Assembly: GCF_040151475.1 (NCBI RefSeq)
Contig: NZ_JBDKWG010000115.1
Coordinates: 40,172 to 104,171 of the forward strand
Source of the DNA: CAXBNB01 sp040151475
GTDB lineage: Bacteria; Bacteroidota; Bacteroidia; Cytophagales; Cyclobacteriaceae
Length of the DNA stretch: 64,000 nt
Direction of reading: 5' to 3'
Shown: positions 55,936 to 64,000 of the stretch, in pieces
How the letters are laid out: each line of letters begins with the position of its first letter
Position numbering within the stretch: position 1 is the first letter of the stretch
Position numbers and translations under genes: made by a program
The notes under the pieces: generated by a model
What the model was told of the DNA's origin: nothing
Seen by the model: only the letters and a program-made list of their open reading frames with translations
Databases searched by the model: none

Positions 55936-57180
55936 ATGAGTAATATGTTGCGATTCAATTTTTTTCAGGCTTATCGTCAAATCAAGCAAAATAGGTATTT
56001 ATTCTGCATTCATTTGATTGGACTTTCAGCTTGTATGGTATGCGGCGTATTGACTTATACCTGGATGAAAGACAAATTTTGTTATCAAGGACTCACCAAA
56101 AAAGAGAGTCAGTTTTATCAAATAACCAGAAGTGGTCTCATTGGGAATGAGATTGTCATTGACCACTCTACTCCAGGGCTTTTGGCTGAGTCGCTGGTTA
56201 CTCAATTTCCAGAGGTAGAATATGCCGTAACGGTAGAGCCAAGTTTGAACAACTCGTGGGGTCGGGGGGTTGTTTCTACCACAGGAGAAGATAATGGTAT
56301 TTTGGTTGCACCACATTATGTCAGTGATGATTTTTTTGATGTATTCCCCTATGACCTGCTCCAAAATGCAGTAATTTTTGAGAAGAACTCAGTTTTTATA
56401 TCGGAAAAACTAGCCTTGAAATTGTTCAATTCTACAGAAGATGTCTTAGGAAAAACGGTGCAATGGAAAGATGAACAGTTAAGTGGTCAATATACAATTT
56501 CGGGCGTTTTTTTCTCCACTCCTACTAGTCCTTCCGTTCCGATAGACTTATTGTTTTCTTATGAAAATTACCTGGAGAAGAATCAATGGCTCTTGAATTG
56601 GAGCAACTATACTTCTTCTACCTTTGTGGTATTAAATGAAGGAGCTAATGTTGGTCGGCTGAATGATAAAATTTCCAATTTCATAAGGTCAAAAGATAAA
56701 TGGACAGATGCAGATTTTTTTCTCAAACCATATTCAGACAATGGTTATCAGTTTGTTAAACAACCAGATTATATAAAAATCATACTGGCAATAGCTGTAT
56801 GTATTGTGATTATTGCCTGCATCAACTTTATAAATTTATCTATGGTAAAGTCTTTTATGAGAGAGAGAGAGGCAGATCTTAAAAAGATTTTTGAGTCTCG
56901 AAGGCAACTGGTCTTTCAGTATATAGGAGAATTGGTATTGGTGACCACTATTTCATTGCCAGTAGCAGTTTTAATTATTTGGGGTATCTCTTTTATGATG
57001 GGTGGACTTACATCAAAAGGAATGGGTTTGAATCTGGATACTATCTTTATAGTTTCGGCATTCAGTGTTGCTTTATTTATAGGTTTTTCCATTCTGTTAA
57101 ATGAGCAAAATCAGTTTAAAAAAGGAAACAGTGGAGATGAAAGACTTCACAAGTCCAGGTTTTCTAAGCTGAAGATGTAA
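55936..57180 (+). CDS. Half-size MacB/FtsX-type ABC permease
   Basis: From the ATG at 55936 this is a 414-residue protein. A first membrane span (about 20-42) is followed by a MacB-type periplasmic domain (about 45-270), then three helices of one FtsX domain (about 280-400). It ends shortly after SVALFIGFSILLNEQNQFKK with a charged tail. Full-length Bacteroidota permeases of this type are about 800 residues with two such halves, and the prefix domain seen in the downstream permeases is also missing. It may be a functional short form or a truncation; the end is not obviously decayed. Confidence 0.75.
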   Translation: MSNMLRFNFFQAYRQIKQNRYLFCIHLIGLSACMVCGVLTYTWMKDKFCYQGLTKKESQFYQITRSGLIGNEIVIDHSTPGLLAESLVTQFPEVEYAVTVEPSLNNSWGRGVVSTTGEDNGILVAPHYVSDDFFDVFPYDLLQNAVIFEKNSVFISEKLALKLFNSTEDVLGKTVQWKDEQLSGQYTISGVFFSTPTSPSVPIDLLFSYENYLEKNQWLLNWSNYTSSTFVVLNEGANVGRLNDKISNFIRSKDKWTDADFFLKPYSDNGYQFVKQPDYIKIILAIAVCIVIIACINFINLSMVKSFMREREADLKKIFESRRQLVFQYIGELVLVTTISLPVAVLIIWGISFMMGGLTSKGMGLNLDTIFIVSAFSVALFIGFSILLNEQNQFKKGNSGDERLHKSRFSKLKM

Positions 57181-57230
57181 ACTTATCCCTTTTCAAACAA
57201 ATTTTTCTTCCCAGTCAGAATGTTGCGCCA

Positions 57231-57261
57231 GCTTTACTAAACTTTTGAAGTTTAGTAAAGC
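57231..57261. repeat. Perfect 14-bp stem palindrome (hairpin)
   Basis: GCTTTACTAAACTT, a 3-base loop TTG, and AAGTTTAGTAAAGC form a perfect hairpin between the half-size permease and the PadR unit. It has no T tract. It could be a bidirectional terminator or a dispersed palindromic repeat. Confidence 0.6.
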
Positions 57262-57286
57262 CAGATGGTCAATATAAATTTCCAAT

Positions 57287-57344
57287 ACTACAATTAGGAA
57301 AATACTAATTTTCTTCCTTTATTTACAAAACTACAATTAGGAAA
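57287..57344 (+). promoter_or_regulatory. Direct repeats before padR, possible operator
   Basis: ACTACAATTAGGAAA occurs at 57287-57301 and at 57330-57344, a 43-bp step. The second copy ends 5 bp before the padR start codon and overlaps the ribosome entry region, so binding there would block expression. PadR binding is inference. Confidence 0.5.
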
Positions 57345-57349
57345 TAACT

Positions 57350-57691
57350 ATGGGCAAATATCAATTAGGAGAATTTGAGGAAATTGTAATGCTGACAGTC
57401 GGAGTACTCTATGGCAATGCTTATGGAGTGTCCATTAAAAAGGATATAGAACAAAGACTAAAAAGGAAGGTCAGTGTGGGAGCACTTCAGTCTGCTCTGA
57501 AACGGCTGGAAGACAAGGGATATCTTTCTTCCAAAGAAGGAGAAACTACCAGCGAGCGTGGTGGTCGCCCCAAGCGTTATTTTGAAATCACTGCTCTGGG
57601 GAAAAAGACCATTGAAGAAACCAAAGAGGTACGCAACAAGCTTTATGAGTCGATTCCCAAAATGGCATGGGATCTAAAATACATGAATTAG
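57350..57691 (+). CDS. PadR-family transcriptional regulator
   Basis: This is a 113-residue protein, all winged helix: LGEFEEIVMLTVGVLYGNAY, then SVGALQSALKRLEDKGYLSS and the wing SERGGRPKRYFEITALGKKT. There is no effector-binding extension. It is immediately followed by the remnant of one permease gene and then by intact permeases of the prefix-domain type, a common pairing in which PadR controls the transporter. Confidence 0.9.
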   Translation: MGKYQLGEFEEIVMLTVGVLYGNAYGVSIKKDIEQRLKRKVSVGALQSALKRLEDKGYLSSKEGETTSERGGRPKRYFEITALGKKTIEETKEVRNKLYESIPKMAWDLKYMN

Positions 57692-57692
57692 A

Positions 57693-57779
57693 ATGAAAAA
57701 TTCTCCTCCAAGATTTCCCCTCAGCTTCTTCCGCTGGTTTTACCATCCGGAAAGTTGTTTTTTTTTGATTTGGGTTTGA
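57693..57779 (+). pseudogene. Truncated 5' end of a prefix-domain ABC permease gene
   Basis: It starts 1 bp after the padR stop and encodes MKNSPPRFPLSFFRWFYHPE, then leaves the family and stops. Bases 57710-57759 are nearly identical to 58380-58426, the start of the intact permease. The homology stops abruptly, a few bases before the DUF559 cassette. This looks like the first permease of the operon, interrupted. Confidence 0.75.
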
Positions 57780-57793
57780 AAATTTCTCGTTTT

Positions 57794-57811
57794 ACCCCAG
57801 CCCTAAAGGGA
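57794..57811. repeat. Left inverted repeat of the DUF559 cassette
   Basis: ACCCCAGCCCTAAAGGGA is the inverse, with 16 of 18 matches, of the sequence at 58254-58271 on the other side of the DUF559 gene. Confidence 0.65.
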
Positions 57812-57833
57812 ACCAAGAAATTTTCATCCATGA

Positions 57834-58262
57834 ATGTACCACAAAAATGAAAAAGTGATGAACATGTTCTTTGGAGCGAAACCTGCAATATTTGAAAAAG
57901 CCAAATGGCTCAGAGAAAATATGACAGCTACAGAAAAAATATTATGGAATGAATTGAAAGGAAATCAAATATTAAAGTTGCGATTTAAGCCTCAGCACCC
58001 AATAGATATATTTATAGCTGATTTTTACTGTCACAAACTGAAGTTGGTAATTGAGATTGATGGAGGAGTTCATAAGGAAAAAAGCCAAAAGGAATATGAT
58101 ATAGGAAGGACTGTTGAATTAGCAGGTTTTGGGATTAAGGTTATAAGATTTCAAAACGAAGAAGTTCAGTTGACATTAGGTGAGGTAGTAAAGAGGTTAA
58201 AGGAATGTTGTGTGAATAGAGCTAACGAACTGGAAGAAAATAGAGTCAATTCCTCCCTTTAG
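57834..58262 (+). CDS. DUF559 endonuclease-fold protein
   Basis: This is a 142-residue protein. It has the Vsr-like DUF559 fold: AKWLRENMTATEKILWNELK, then LRFKPQHPIDIFIADFYCHK and LVIEIDGGVH, which supplies the Asp/Glu pair, and finally GIKVIRFQNEEV. It resembles very short patch repair endonucleases, but activity is unproven for this group. It is flanked by 18-bp inverted repeats and its stop codon lies inside the right one. The gene sits between a broken and an intact permease gene, so it probably moved in. Confidence 0.88.
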   Translation: MYHKNEKVMNMFFGAKPAIFEKAKWLRENMTATEKILWNELKGNQILKLRFKPQHPIDIFIADFYCHKLKLVIEIDGGVHKEKSQKEYDIGRTVELAGFGIKVIRFQNEEVQLTLGEVVKRLKECCVNRANELEENRVNSSL

Positions 58263-58271
58263 GGTAGGGGT
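58254..58271. repeat. Right inverted repeat of the DUF559 cassette
   Basis: TCCCTTTAGGGTAGGGGT pairs with 57794-57811 (two mismatches). The TAG stop of the DUF559 gene (58260-58262) is part of it. Confidence 0.65.
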
Positions 58272-58363
58272 TAAGAATTGATTCTATTTTCTCATGTTAT
58301 CTGCTACTACAAAGTCAAATTTTATCTGACATAGGCTAAAAGAGTAATTAGAATACTTGAATC

Positions 58364-60988
58364 ATGAAAACAAAAACCAGCCCTCCAAGATTTCCCCTCA
58401 GCTTCTTCCGCTGGTTTTGCCATCCGGATTTGTTGCCTTCGATCGAGGGTGATCTGATGGAGCTGTTTAATGAGCGCACAGCGAATAGCGACCAGCGGTC
58501 AGCCAAATGGCTTTTTGTCTGGGATGTGATCAAGCTTTTTAGACCTTCTATCATACGGCCAGTAGAAGGAAGTTATAGACTAAATCGATTCGGTATGTTA
58601 AAGAATTACTTCAAAGTTGCGTGTAGAAACATCATCAGAAACAAAGCATTTTCAGTAATCAATATTTCCGGTCTTGTTATAGGCATGGCTGCAGCCCTGA
58701 TTATTGCCAAATATGTCGGTTTTGTTTTAAAGTACGATCAGTTTCATGAAAAGAAGGAGCAGATATTCATGATTCATCAGGAAGAGAAAAAAAATGGAGT
58801 AGCCATAGACAATGGAAAAAACACCTACTGGCAGAGTGGATCGGTGGCGAAAGAGCTTTACCCCGAAGTATTGAAATCAAGCCACTATGGTTATAATGTG
58901 GAAACCCTTGTTACTGTAAATAACGAAGATGGGGAGATACTGAAATTCAATGAAGAAAATATCAAATCGGTCGATCCGGATTTTCTGGAAATCTTTTCCT
59001 TTGATTTTATATCGGGAGACCCTGCCACGGCATTGTCTCAGCCTAACTCTGTTGTCATTACAAAGTCAATTGCTGCTAAATATTTCAAAGATGAATCTGC
59101 CTTGGGAAAATTTTTGAACACAAGGGTTTCGTGGGGGGAGGAACATATACTTCAAATCACCGGAGTTATTGAAGATGTACCTGTCTTTTCCAGATTTCAA
59201 TTTGATTTTTTAAAGTCATCTGTTGGATTTCAACCAGAAGACTACTGGGAGTATCCCACCAGTATTACCTATCTCCTACTTGATGAAAATACCGATCCTG
59301 AACTACTGACATCTAAGCTAGCATTTGACATAAACAATCAGGAAGAACTAAAATCCGATCAACGTAGTGTTGACATTGAGCTTGTTTCAATCAGCAAAGC
59401 ACTAATTTCTGATACTGAAATTATGCTGGCATTGGTGGGATTATTTACACTTCTGATTACTTGGATCAATTTCATAAACCTGACTAGTGCCAAATCCCTG
59501 AGTAGAAGCAAAGAAACTGGAATTCGAAAAGTATTGGGTTCTGGAAAAAGTGAAATCGTAAAGCAGTTTGTTTTTGAAGGCATGGTGATCAATTGCACTG
59601 CATTGGTACTTTCAGTTGGTCTCGTTTGGATGTTGTATCCTTTTATTTCTGTATTCGCCGATCAGCGTATTTTGCCTCTTTTTGCCGATTCGACACCTAT
59701 CAATTGGATCTTTCTTGGCCTGTTTTTATTTGGAGCTCTGTTATCGTCTGCCTATCCGGCAGCAATACTATCTGGCCTTCAACCTGTCAGCTCTATCAAA
59801 GGACAGGTGATGGGTCAATTGACTGGTGAATCGTTCCGAAAGGCTTTAGTGGTTGTACAATTTAGTATATCTGTCATTTTGATTATTGGGGTATTTGTTA
59901 TTTCCGATCAAATGAAGTACATGAGAAATAAGGATTTGGGAATCAACTTGAATCAAACCCTAATATTAAAATCACCAAAAGACTCTGGTGTGTGGGATGA
60001 AAAAAGGGTAAGACTTAGTACTTTGAGAAATAAAATTTCTCATCTGTCTTTTGTACAGAATGTAACCTCTTCTAGTCAAGTACCGGGAATGGGGTATGGG
60101 CAAGAGGTCAATTTTAGGATAGACGGCAGCAAAGAAACTGTTGCCACAAACCTCATAAGTGTGTACCCTGATTTTATGCACTTTTATGGGGTCAAAATAA
60201 TAGCAGGGCAAGACTTTTCTACTGAGCGTATCTGGAACAACAGGAGAGGTATTCTCATCAACAAATCAACCGCCTTGGGCATGGGATATGCAAGTCTGGA
60301 GGATGCAGTGAATCAAAAAATAGTTAACCCGTTTACAAATCAATCTTATACCATACTTGGCGTAGTTGATGACTTTCACCAAAGGTCAGTGAAGGAAAAA
60401 ATGCAGCCTATGGTTTTTGAATTCAATCAATTCAGAGGCCATATTTCTATTAAAATTGATTCTGCTAATTACTCCAACATAGGAGAACTACAACAATCCA
60501 TTGCAATGATAGAAAATGTATGGAATGAGGTTTATTCTGATCAAGCATTTGACTATTTCTTTTTGGATGAGCGGTTCAATACACAATACCAAAGTGACAT
60601 CAGGTTTAGGGAATTGTTCGGTGTTTTCACTGGAATTTCTGTTTTTATTGCGTGTTTGGGTCTGTTTGGATTATCCTTATTTATGGCACAGAAAAAACAA
60701 AAGGAAGTAGGCATCCGAAAAGTATTCGGAGCTTCTATCGTTCAGGTAATCTTCTTTTTCATCAAGAAACACCTTGGACAAATGCTTGTATCTGTTGTCA
60801 TCGGAATCCCAATAGCTTATCTTTTGATGGACTCCTGGCTGGATCATTATAGCAACAGAATATCGATCAATTCTTGGGAGTTGATCATTCCTTCGTTGTT
60901 GGTTGTAGCCATATCAATCCTGACCATTGGTTTTCATTCTCTCAAAGTGTCCCTTATAAATCCAGCTAAAACTCTACGCAATGAATAA
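58364..60988 (+). CDS. ABC permease with prefix domain, MacB/FtsX type (copy 1)
   Basis: This is an 874-residue protein. Residues 1-78 are the permease prefix domain 2 (FFRWFCHPDLLPSIEGDLME). Then come a membrane helix (about 98-120), a MacB-type periplasmic domain (about 125-345), FtsX helices with ETGIRKVLGSGKSEIVKQFV (about 385-400), a second periplasmic domain and second FtsX set with QKEVGIRKVFGASIVQVIFF (about 780-800). Such permeases need an ABC ATPase, which is not encoded within the window. The last bases overlap the start of the next permease by 8 bp (ATGAATAA). Confidence 0.9.
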   Translation: MKTKTSPPRFPLSFFRWFCHPDLLPSIEGDLMELFNERTANSDQRSAKWLFVWDVIKLFRPSIIRPVEGSYRLNRFGMLKNYFKVACRNIIRNKAFSVINISGLVIGMAAALIIAKYVGFVLKYDQFHEKKEQIFMIHQEEKKNGVAIDNGKNTYWQSGSVAKELYPEVLKSSHYGYNVETLVTVNNEDGEILKFNEENIKSVDPDFLEIFSFDFISGDPATALSQPNSVVITKSIAAKYFKDESALGKFLNTRVSWGEEHILQITGVIEDVPVFSRFQFDFLKSSVGFQPEDYWEYPTSITYLLLDENTDPELLTSKLAFDINNQEELKSDQRSVDIELVSISKALISDTEIMLALVGLFTLLITWINFINLTSAKSLSRSKETGIRKVLGSGKSEIVKQFVFEGMVINCTALVLSVGLVWMLYPFISVFADQRILPLFADSTPINWIFLGLFLFGALLSSAYPAAILSGLQPVSSIKGQVMGQLTGESFRKALVVVQFSISVILIIGVFVISDQMKYMRNKDLGINLNQTLILKSPKDSGVWDEKRVRLSTLRNKISHLSFVQNVTSSSQVPGMGYGQEVNFRIDGSKETVATNLISVYPDFMHFYGVKIIAGQDFSTERIWNNRRGILINKSTALGMGYASLEDAVNQKIVNPFTNQSYTILGVVDDFHQRSVKEKMQPMVFEFNQFRGHISIKIDSANYSNIGELQQSIAMIENVWNEVYSDQAFDYFFLDERFNTQYQSDIRFRELFGVFTGISVFIACLGLFGLSLFMAQKKQKEVGIRKVFGASIVQVIFFFIKKHLGQMLVSVVIGIPIAYLLMDSWLDHYSNRISINSWELIIPSLLVVAISILTIGFHSLKVSLINPAKTLRNE

Positions 60989-63644
60989 CCCTCCAAAGTA
61001 CATAATGTCCTTCTTCCGCTGGTTCTGCCATCCGGATTTGGTGAAATACATCGAGGGTGATCTGATGGAGCTGTTTAATGAGCGCACAGCGAATAGCGAC
61101 CAGCGGTCAGCCAAATGGCTTTTTGTATGGGATGTAGTAAAGCTTTTCAGGCCGTCGATCATTAGACCTGTTGAAGGTACATATCGATTGAATCATTATG
61201 GGATGATAAGGCACAATATGCTGATAACGCTAAGAGTGATCAGAAAAGATCGCATTTATTCGGTAATTAACACTTTTGGGTTGGCTCTGGGAATAGCTTC
61301 ATTCCTAGCTATTTTTCAATATGTGACCTACGAAAAGAGTTTCGATAGCTTTCATCAAAAGAAAGATAATATTTACCGAATCACTTCTTCGTTCGTCATA
61401 GAAGACCAGGCTAGGAGATATCTTGCTACCACTCCACCCAGACTCGCTACCTATGCCGCAGCTAATGTTCCCGAGATAGAAAACTATACCCGCATAGATG
61501 ACTACCATAGTGCTGGACATGGGGATTTAACACTCTCCAATGGTGCCAAAAAATTCCGAGAATCAAGAGTGTTTTTTGTTGAACCTGCTTTTCTCAACAT
61601 TTTTTCTTTTTCTGTAATCAAAGGTGATAAGGTTTCTTGTCTCAGCGAATTGAGGACAATGGTGATGACAGAATCCACGGCTAAAAGATATTTTGGAGAG
61701 GAGAATCCAATCGGCCAGACATTGGCCGTTGATGGAGCAGGAGAGCCCTATACTGTCACTGCTGTTTTGCAAGACCCTCCAAAAAATTCCCACCTTCAAT
61801 TCGATCTGTTGATTAGTTATAAAACACTCAATTGGTGGTACGAAGGAGAGGCAGAAAACCATTGGACAAACCATGAATTCTATAGCTACTTATTGCTTAA
61901 TCCCAGATCTGATGTTGATGTTGTTGAAAAGAAAATCAATGAATTATACGTCACCGAACGAGGCGAATACAATAGGTCGAAAAACTTTGAGGAAAACTTT
62001 TCATTACAACCCATCAGTGAAGTTCATTTTACCAAGAACCTAGAGAGCGAAATCGACAATGCTGAGAATGTTAATTCATCTATAATACAAATTATTTCGC
62101 TGGTGGGCTGGTTCATTTTGGCCATTGCTTGGATCAATTATATCAACATGGCCACAGTGCGATCCTTTAGGCGTTCGGCAGAGGTGGAAATTAGAAAGAC
62201 TTTAGGGGCACACCAGCTACAACTAATGGGACTATTCGTGATGGAATCCCTGTTTATTCATCTGACAGCCTTTTTTATGGCAATTGTACTTCTGGTTCTT
62301 GGTAGTCCATATCTTGAAGACATCATTGGGTTTAAGTTTACGATGGAAATTTTACTCCGACTTCTCGTTGATTTCAAATTCTTCATTGGTATTGCAGTGG
62401 CTTCTTTATTCATCGGAGTTTATCCTGCCTGGGTACTTGCCAAACTCAAACTTATCTATGGATTAAAGTCTCAAGTGACAGCTAAAGGTTCTAAAAGCTG
62501 GTTGCTTCGGGGCTTGGTTGTTTTTCAGTTTTCAGTATCCATTGCCTTGATCATTGGATCAATTAGTATTTATAGGCAACTCGAATTTATGCGGGCTAAG
62601 GATTCTGGCTTTGAAATGTACAATAAGTTGGTGATCAGGGGGCCGAATCAGGTTGACGAGGATTCAGATTCAATCTTTCAAGTGAAGCACAAAAGGTTCA
62701 TTGATGAGATGTCCAAAAACTCGTATGTAAAAAGTGTTACCACCGCCAACAAGGTGCCGGGAGAAGCAGTTGTAGAGCCTGTCGGCATTCGCAATAAAGA
62801 TGGGGATGCCAATCAAGAAGGACAGGCTTTTGACGTAATCAGCGTGGGGATGAATTTTTTCAAAACCTTTGGAATGAAATTGATTGCAGGAAGACCTTTT
62901 AGCATGAGTTCGGATATTGACCTTTCAGTTATTTTAAATGAATCAGCTGTCAAACTTTTAGGTTATCAAATTCCAGACTCGATGCTTAACAAAACATTGG
63001 TACTCAATGATAAGTATGATCTCAAGGTTATTGGAATCGTAAAGAACTTCAATCAACTTTCATCAGGGAATCCAATTTCTCCACTTATCTTTTACTGTGA
63101 CACAGATTACGTTCATTACTACGTGGTTAGCTATTCGGGTCGTCACATGGAGGTAATAGAAAAGTCAGAGGCTCTGTTGGCGGAAATGTTTCCTTGCGAT
63201 CCTTTCGATTTCTTTTTTCTGGACGAACACTACAATCGTCAATATCTAAACGAGGAAAAACTGGGTATGACAATTCTTCTATTTTCTGGTCTTGCCATTG
63301 TTATTGCCTGTTTGGGGTTAATTGGTTTAGCTTCCCACAATACTACAATTAGGGTGAAAGAAATTGGAATCCGCAAAACTTTTGGTGCCAGTATAGAAAG
63401 CATATTGATTCTACTGAACAAGGAAACAGCCTGGCTTCTGTTGATAGCCAATATAGTAACCTGGCCACTCATGTATCAACTCATGTCACAATACCTTGAA
63501 GGCTTTGCTTCCCGTATATCCTTGGGACCTCAAGTGTTTCTGCTGGCAGGAGGCATTATTTTAGCACTCGCTGTTGGATCAATTTCATTGATCACCTTTA
63601 AAGCTGCTTCTGCCAATCCAGCAGATTCCCTCAGAGATGAATAA
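60981..63644 (+). CDS. ABC permease with prefix domain, MacB/FtsX type (copy 2)
   Basis: This is an 887-residue protein. The prefix domain (1-74, MSFFRWFCHPDLVKYIEGDL) is followed by the same two-half MacB/FtsX layout with SAEVEIRKTLGAHQLQLMGL and VKEIGIRKTFGASIESILIL. After the first 70 or so codons it diverges strongly from copy 1, while the prefix DNA is nearly identical. The start ATG overlaps the copy 1 stop, and its own stop overlaps the start of a third copy in the same way. Confidence 0.9.
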   Translation: MNNPPKYIMSFFRWFCHPDLVKYIEGDLMELFNERTANSDQRSAKWLFVWDVVKLFRPSIIRPVEGTYRLNHYGMIRHNMLITLRVIRKDRIYSVINTFGLALGIASFLAIFQYVTYEKSFDSFHQKKDNIYRITSSFVIEDQARRYLATTPPRLATYAAANVPEIENYTRIDDYHSAGHGDLTLSNGAKKFRESRVFFVEPAFLNIFSFSVIKGDKVSCLSELRTMVMTESTAKRYFGEENPIGQTLAVDGAGEPYTVTAVLQDPPKNSHLQFDLLISYKTLNWWYEGEAENHWTNHEFYSYLLLNPRSDVDVVEKKINELYVTERGEYNRSKNFEENFSLQPISEVHFTKNLESEIDNAENVNSSIIQIISLVGWFILAIAWINYINMATVRSFRRSAEVEIRKTLGAHQLQLMGLFVMESLFIHLTAFFMAIVLLVLGSPYLEDIIGFKFTMEILLRLLVDFKFFIGIAVASLFIGVYPAWVLAKLKLIYGLKSQVTAKGSKSWLLRGLVVFQFSVSIALIIGSISIYRQLEFMRAKDSGFEMYNKLVIRGPNQVDEDSDSIFQVKHKRFIDEMSKNSYVKSVTTANKVPGEAVVEPVGIRNKDGDANQEGQAFDVISVGMNFFKTFGMKLIAGRPFSMSSDIDLSVILNESAVKLLGYQIPDSMLNKTLVLNDKYDLKVIGIVKNFNQLSSGNPISPLIFYCDTDYVHYYVVSYSGRHMEVIEKSEALLAEMFPCDPFDFFFLDEHYNRQYLNEEKLGMTILLFSGLAIVIACLGLIGLASHNTTIRVKEIGIRKTFGASIESILILLNKETAWLLLIANIVTWPLMYQLMSQYLEGFASRISLGPQVFLLAGGIILALAVGSISLITFKAASANPADSLRDE

Positions 63645-63869
63645 CCCTCCAAAGTACATAATGTCCTTCTTTCGTTGGTTTTGCCATCCGGATTTGTTGC
63701 CTTCGATCGAGGGTGATCTGATGGAGCTGTTTAATGAGCGCACAGCGACCAGCGGTCAGCCAAATGGCTTTTTTTCTGGGATGTTATCAAGCTTTTCAGA
63801 CCTTCTATCATACGACCAGTAGAAGGAAGTTATAGACTAAATCAATTTGGTATGTTTAAAAATTACTAG
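63637..63869 (+). pseudogene. Truncated third prefix-domain permease gene
   Basis: It starts exactly as copies 1 and 2 (MNNPPKYIMSFFRWFCHPDL) and follows the copy 1 DNA closely. At about 63747 a 7-bp deletion between two AGCGA repeats shifts the frame. In the restored frame the match goes on to YRLNQFGMFKNY and then a stop at 63867-63869. No membrane or periplasmic part follows. It is a relic or an end fragment of the array. Confidence 0.8.
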
Positions 63870-63916
63870 TAAACGACTAAAAATGGGTTAGAGGCGTACT
63901 ATCTAAGAAAAGTACA

Positions 63917-63942
63917 ATTGGAAGAGGTTACCCTCCTCCAAT
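63917..63942 (+). terminator. Hairpin after the permease array
   Basis: ATTGGAAGAGG and CCTCCTCCAAT form an 11-bp stem with one G-T type mismatch. The T tract is weak, so termination is likely but not certain. Confidence 0.45.
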
Positions 63943-63977
63943 TTGACGATGTTTGAAGTGACTAAACATAAAACATC

Positions 63978-64000
63978 ATGACTAAAGTTACCAACTTATC
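63978..64000 (+). CDS. Possible start of next gene (cut by window edge)
   Basis: An ATG at 63978 opens MTKVTNL and reaches the window end. An ATPase of the MacB type would fit after this permease array and can begin this way, but seven residues cannot prove it. Confidence 0.2.

Noticed and set aside
1..64000. CRISPR arrays, tRNA, rRNA, riboswitches and prophage
   Set aside because: No regular spacer repeats, no tRNA-like cloverleaf and no phage structural genes were recognised; a covariance-model scan could still find a small RNA.

Overview
This window reads as a chromosomal segment of a Bacteroidota bacterium, most likely a marine or soil Cytophagales relative. The grounds are its low G+C content, two ECF sigma / FecR / SusC / SusD sets, the rpmB-rpmG-DUF4295-ftsY order, a DUF2723 protein, weak or absent Shine-Dalgarno sites, and TTTG / TAnnTTTG-like promoters. 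I recognised no rRNA or tRNA gene and no CRISPR array.

Layout. (1) 1-7018, all minus strand: an envelope-stress island. In transcription order it encodes a YbjN/YjfI-like protein, PspA, a 49-residue membrane protein, a DUF4178 protein, a lipoprotein with a Ser/Tyr/Gly/Arg tail, a DUF350 membrane protein, a membrane-anchored spermidine-synthase-like enzyme, an NfeD-like protein and a flotillin cut by the window edge. (2) 7254-9562: an XRE regulator with a catalytically dead S24 domain, a small protein, a CPBP protease-like protein and a GNAT remnant. (3) 9614-14889: a TetR-controlled tripartite exporter (ABC protein, HlyD adaptor, TolC channel). The ABC protein has a degenerate ATPase site, and the same palindrome occurs before tetR and inside the first codons of the ABC gene. 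(4) 15440-20731: a secreted beta-propeller protein, an integrase remnant, and a GMC oxidoreductase with its small subunit. (5) 20780-25375: DinB, FolE, QueD, a DUF3592 protein, a secreted unknown, decayed gene pieces, and copies of a short inverted-repeat element.

(6) 25516-47762: two complete sigma / anti-sigma / SusC / SusD signalling and uptake sets, separated by a DsbD-type thiol-disulfide protein and a frameshifted PfkB sugar kinase. They are followed by a plug-only SusC-like mini-protein and a large ThuA / sorbosone dehydrogenase / PKD / cytochrome c / carbohydrate-binding lipoprotein. Together they suggest glycan sensing, import and oxidation. (7) 47883-51756: housekeeping genes (L28, L33, DUF4295, FtsY) and a eukaryote-type glycogen branching enzyme. 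(8) 51813-55658: an Xre/RES toxin-antitoxin pair and a convergent DUF2723 protein.

(9) 55936-64000: a half-size MacB/FtsX permease, then a PadR regulator followed by an array of permease genes that share a nearly identical 5' prefix module. Two copies are intact. One is cut after about 20 codons beside a DUF559 gene flanked by inverted repeats. One has a 7-bp deletion and is truncated. This array, the degenerate ABC exporter with twin operators, and the PspA/polyamine/flotillin island are the three regions most worth following up.
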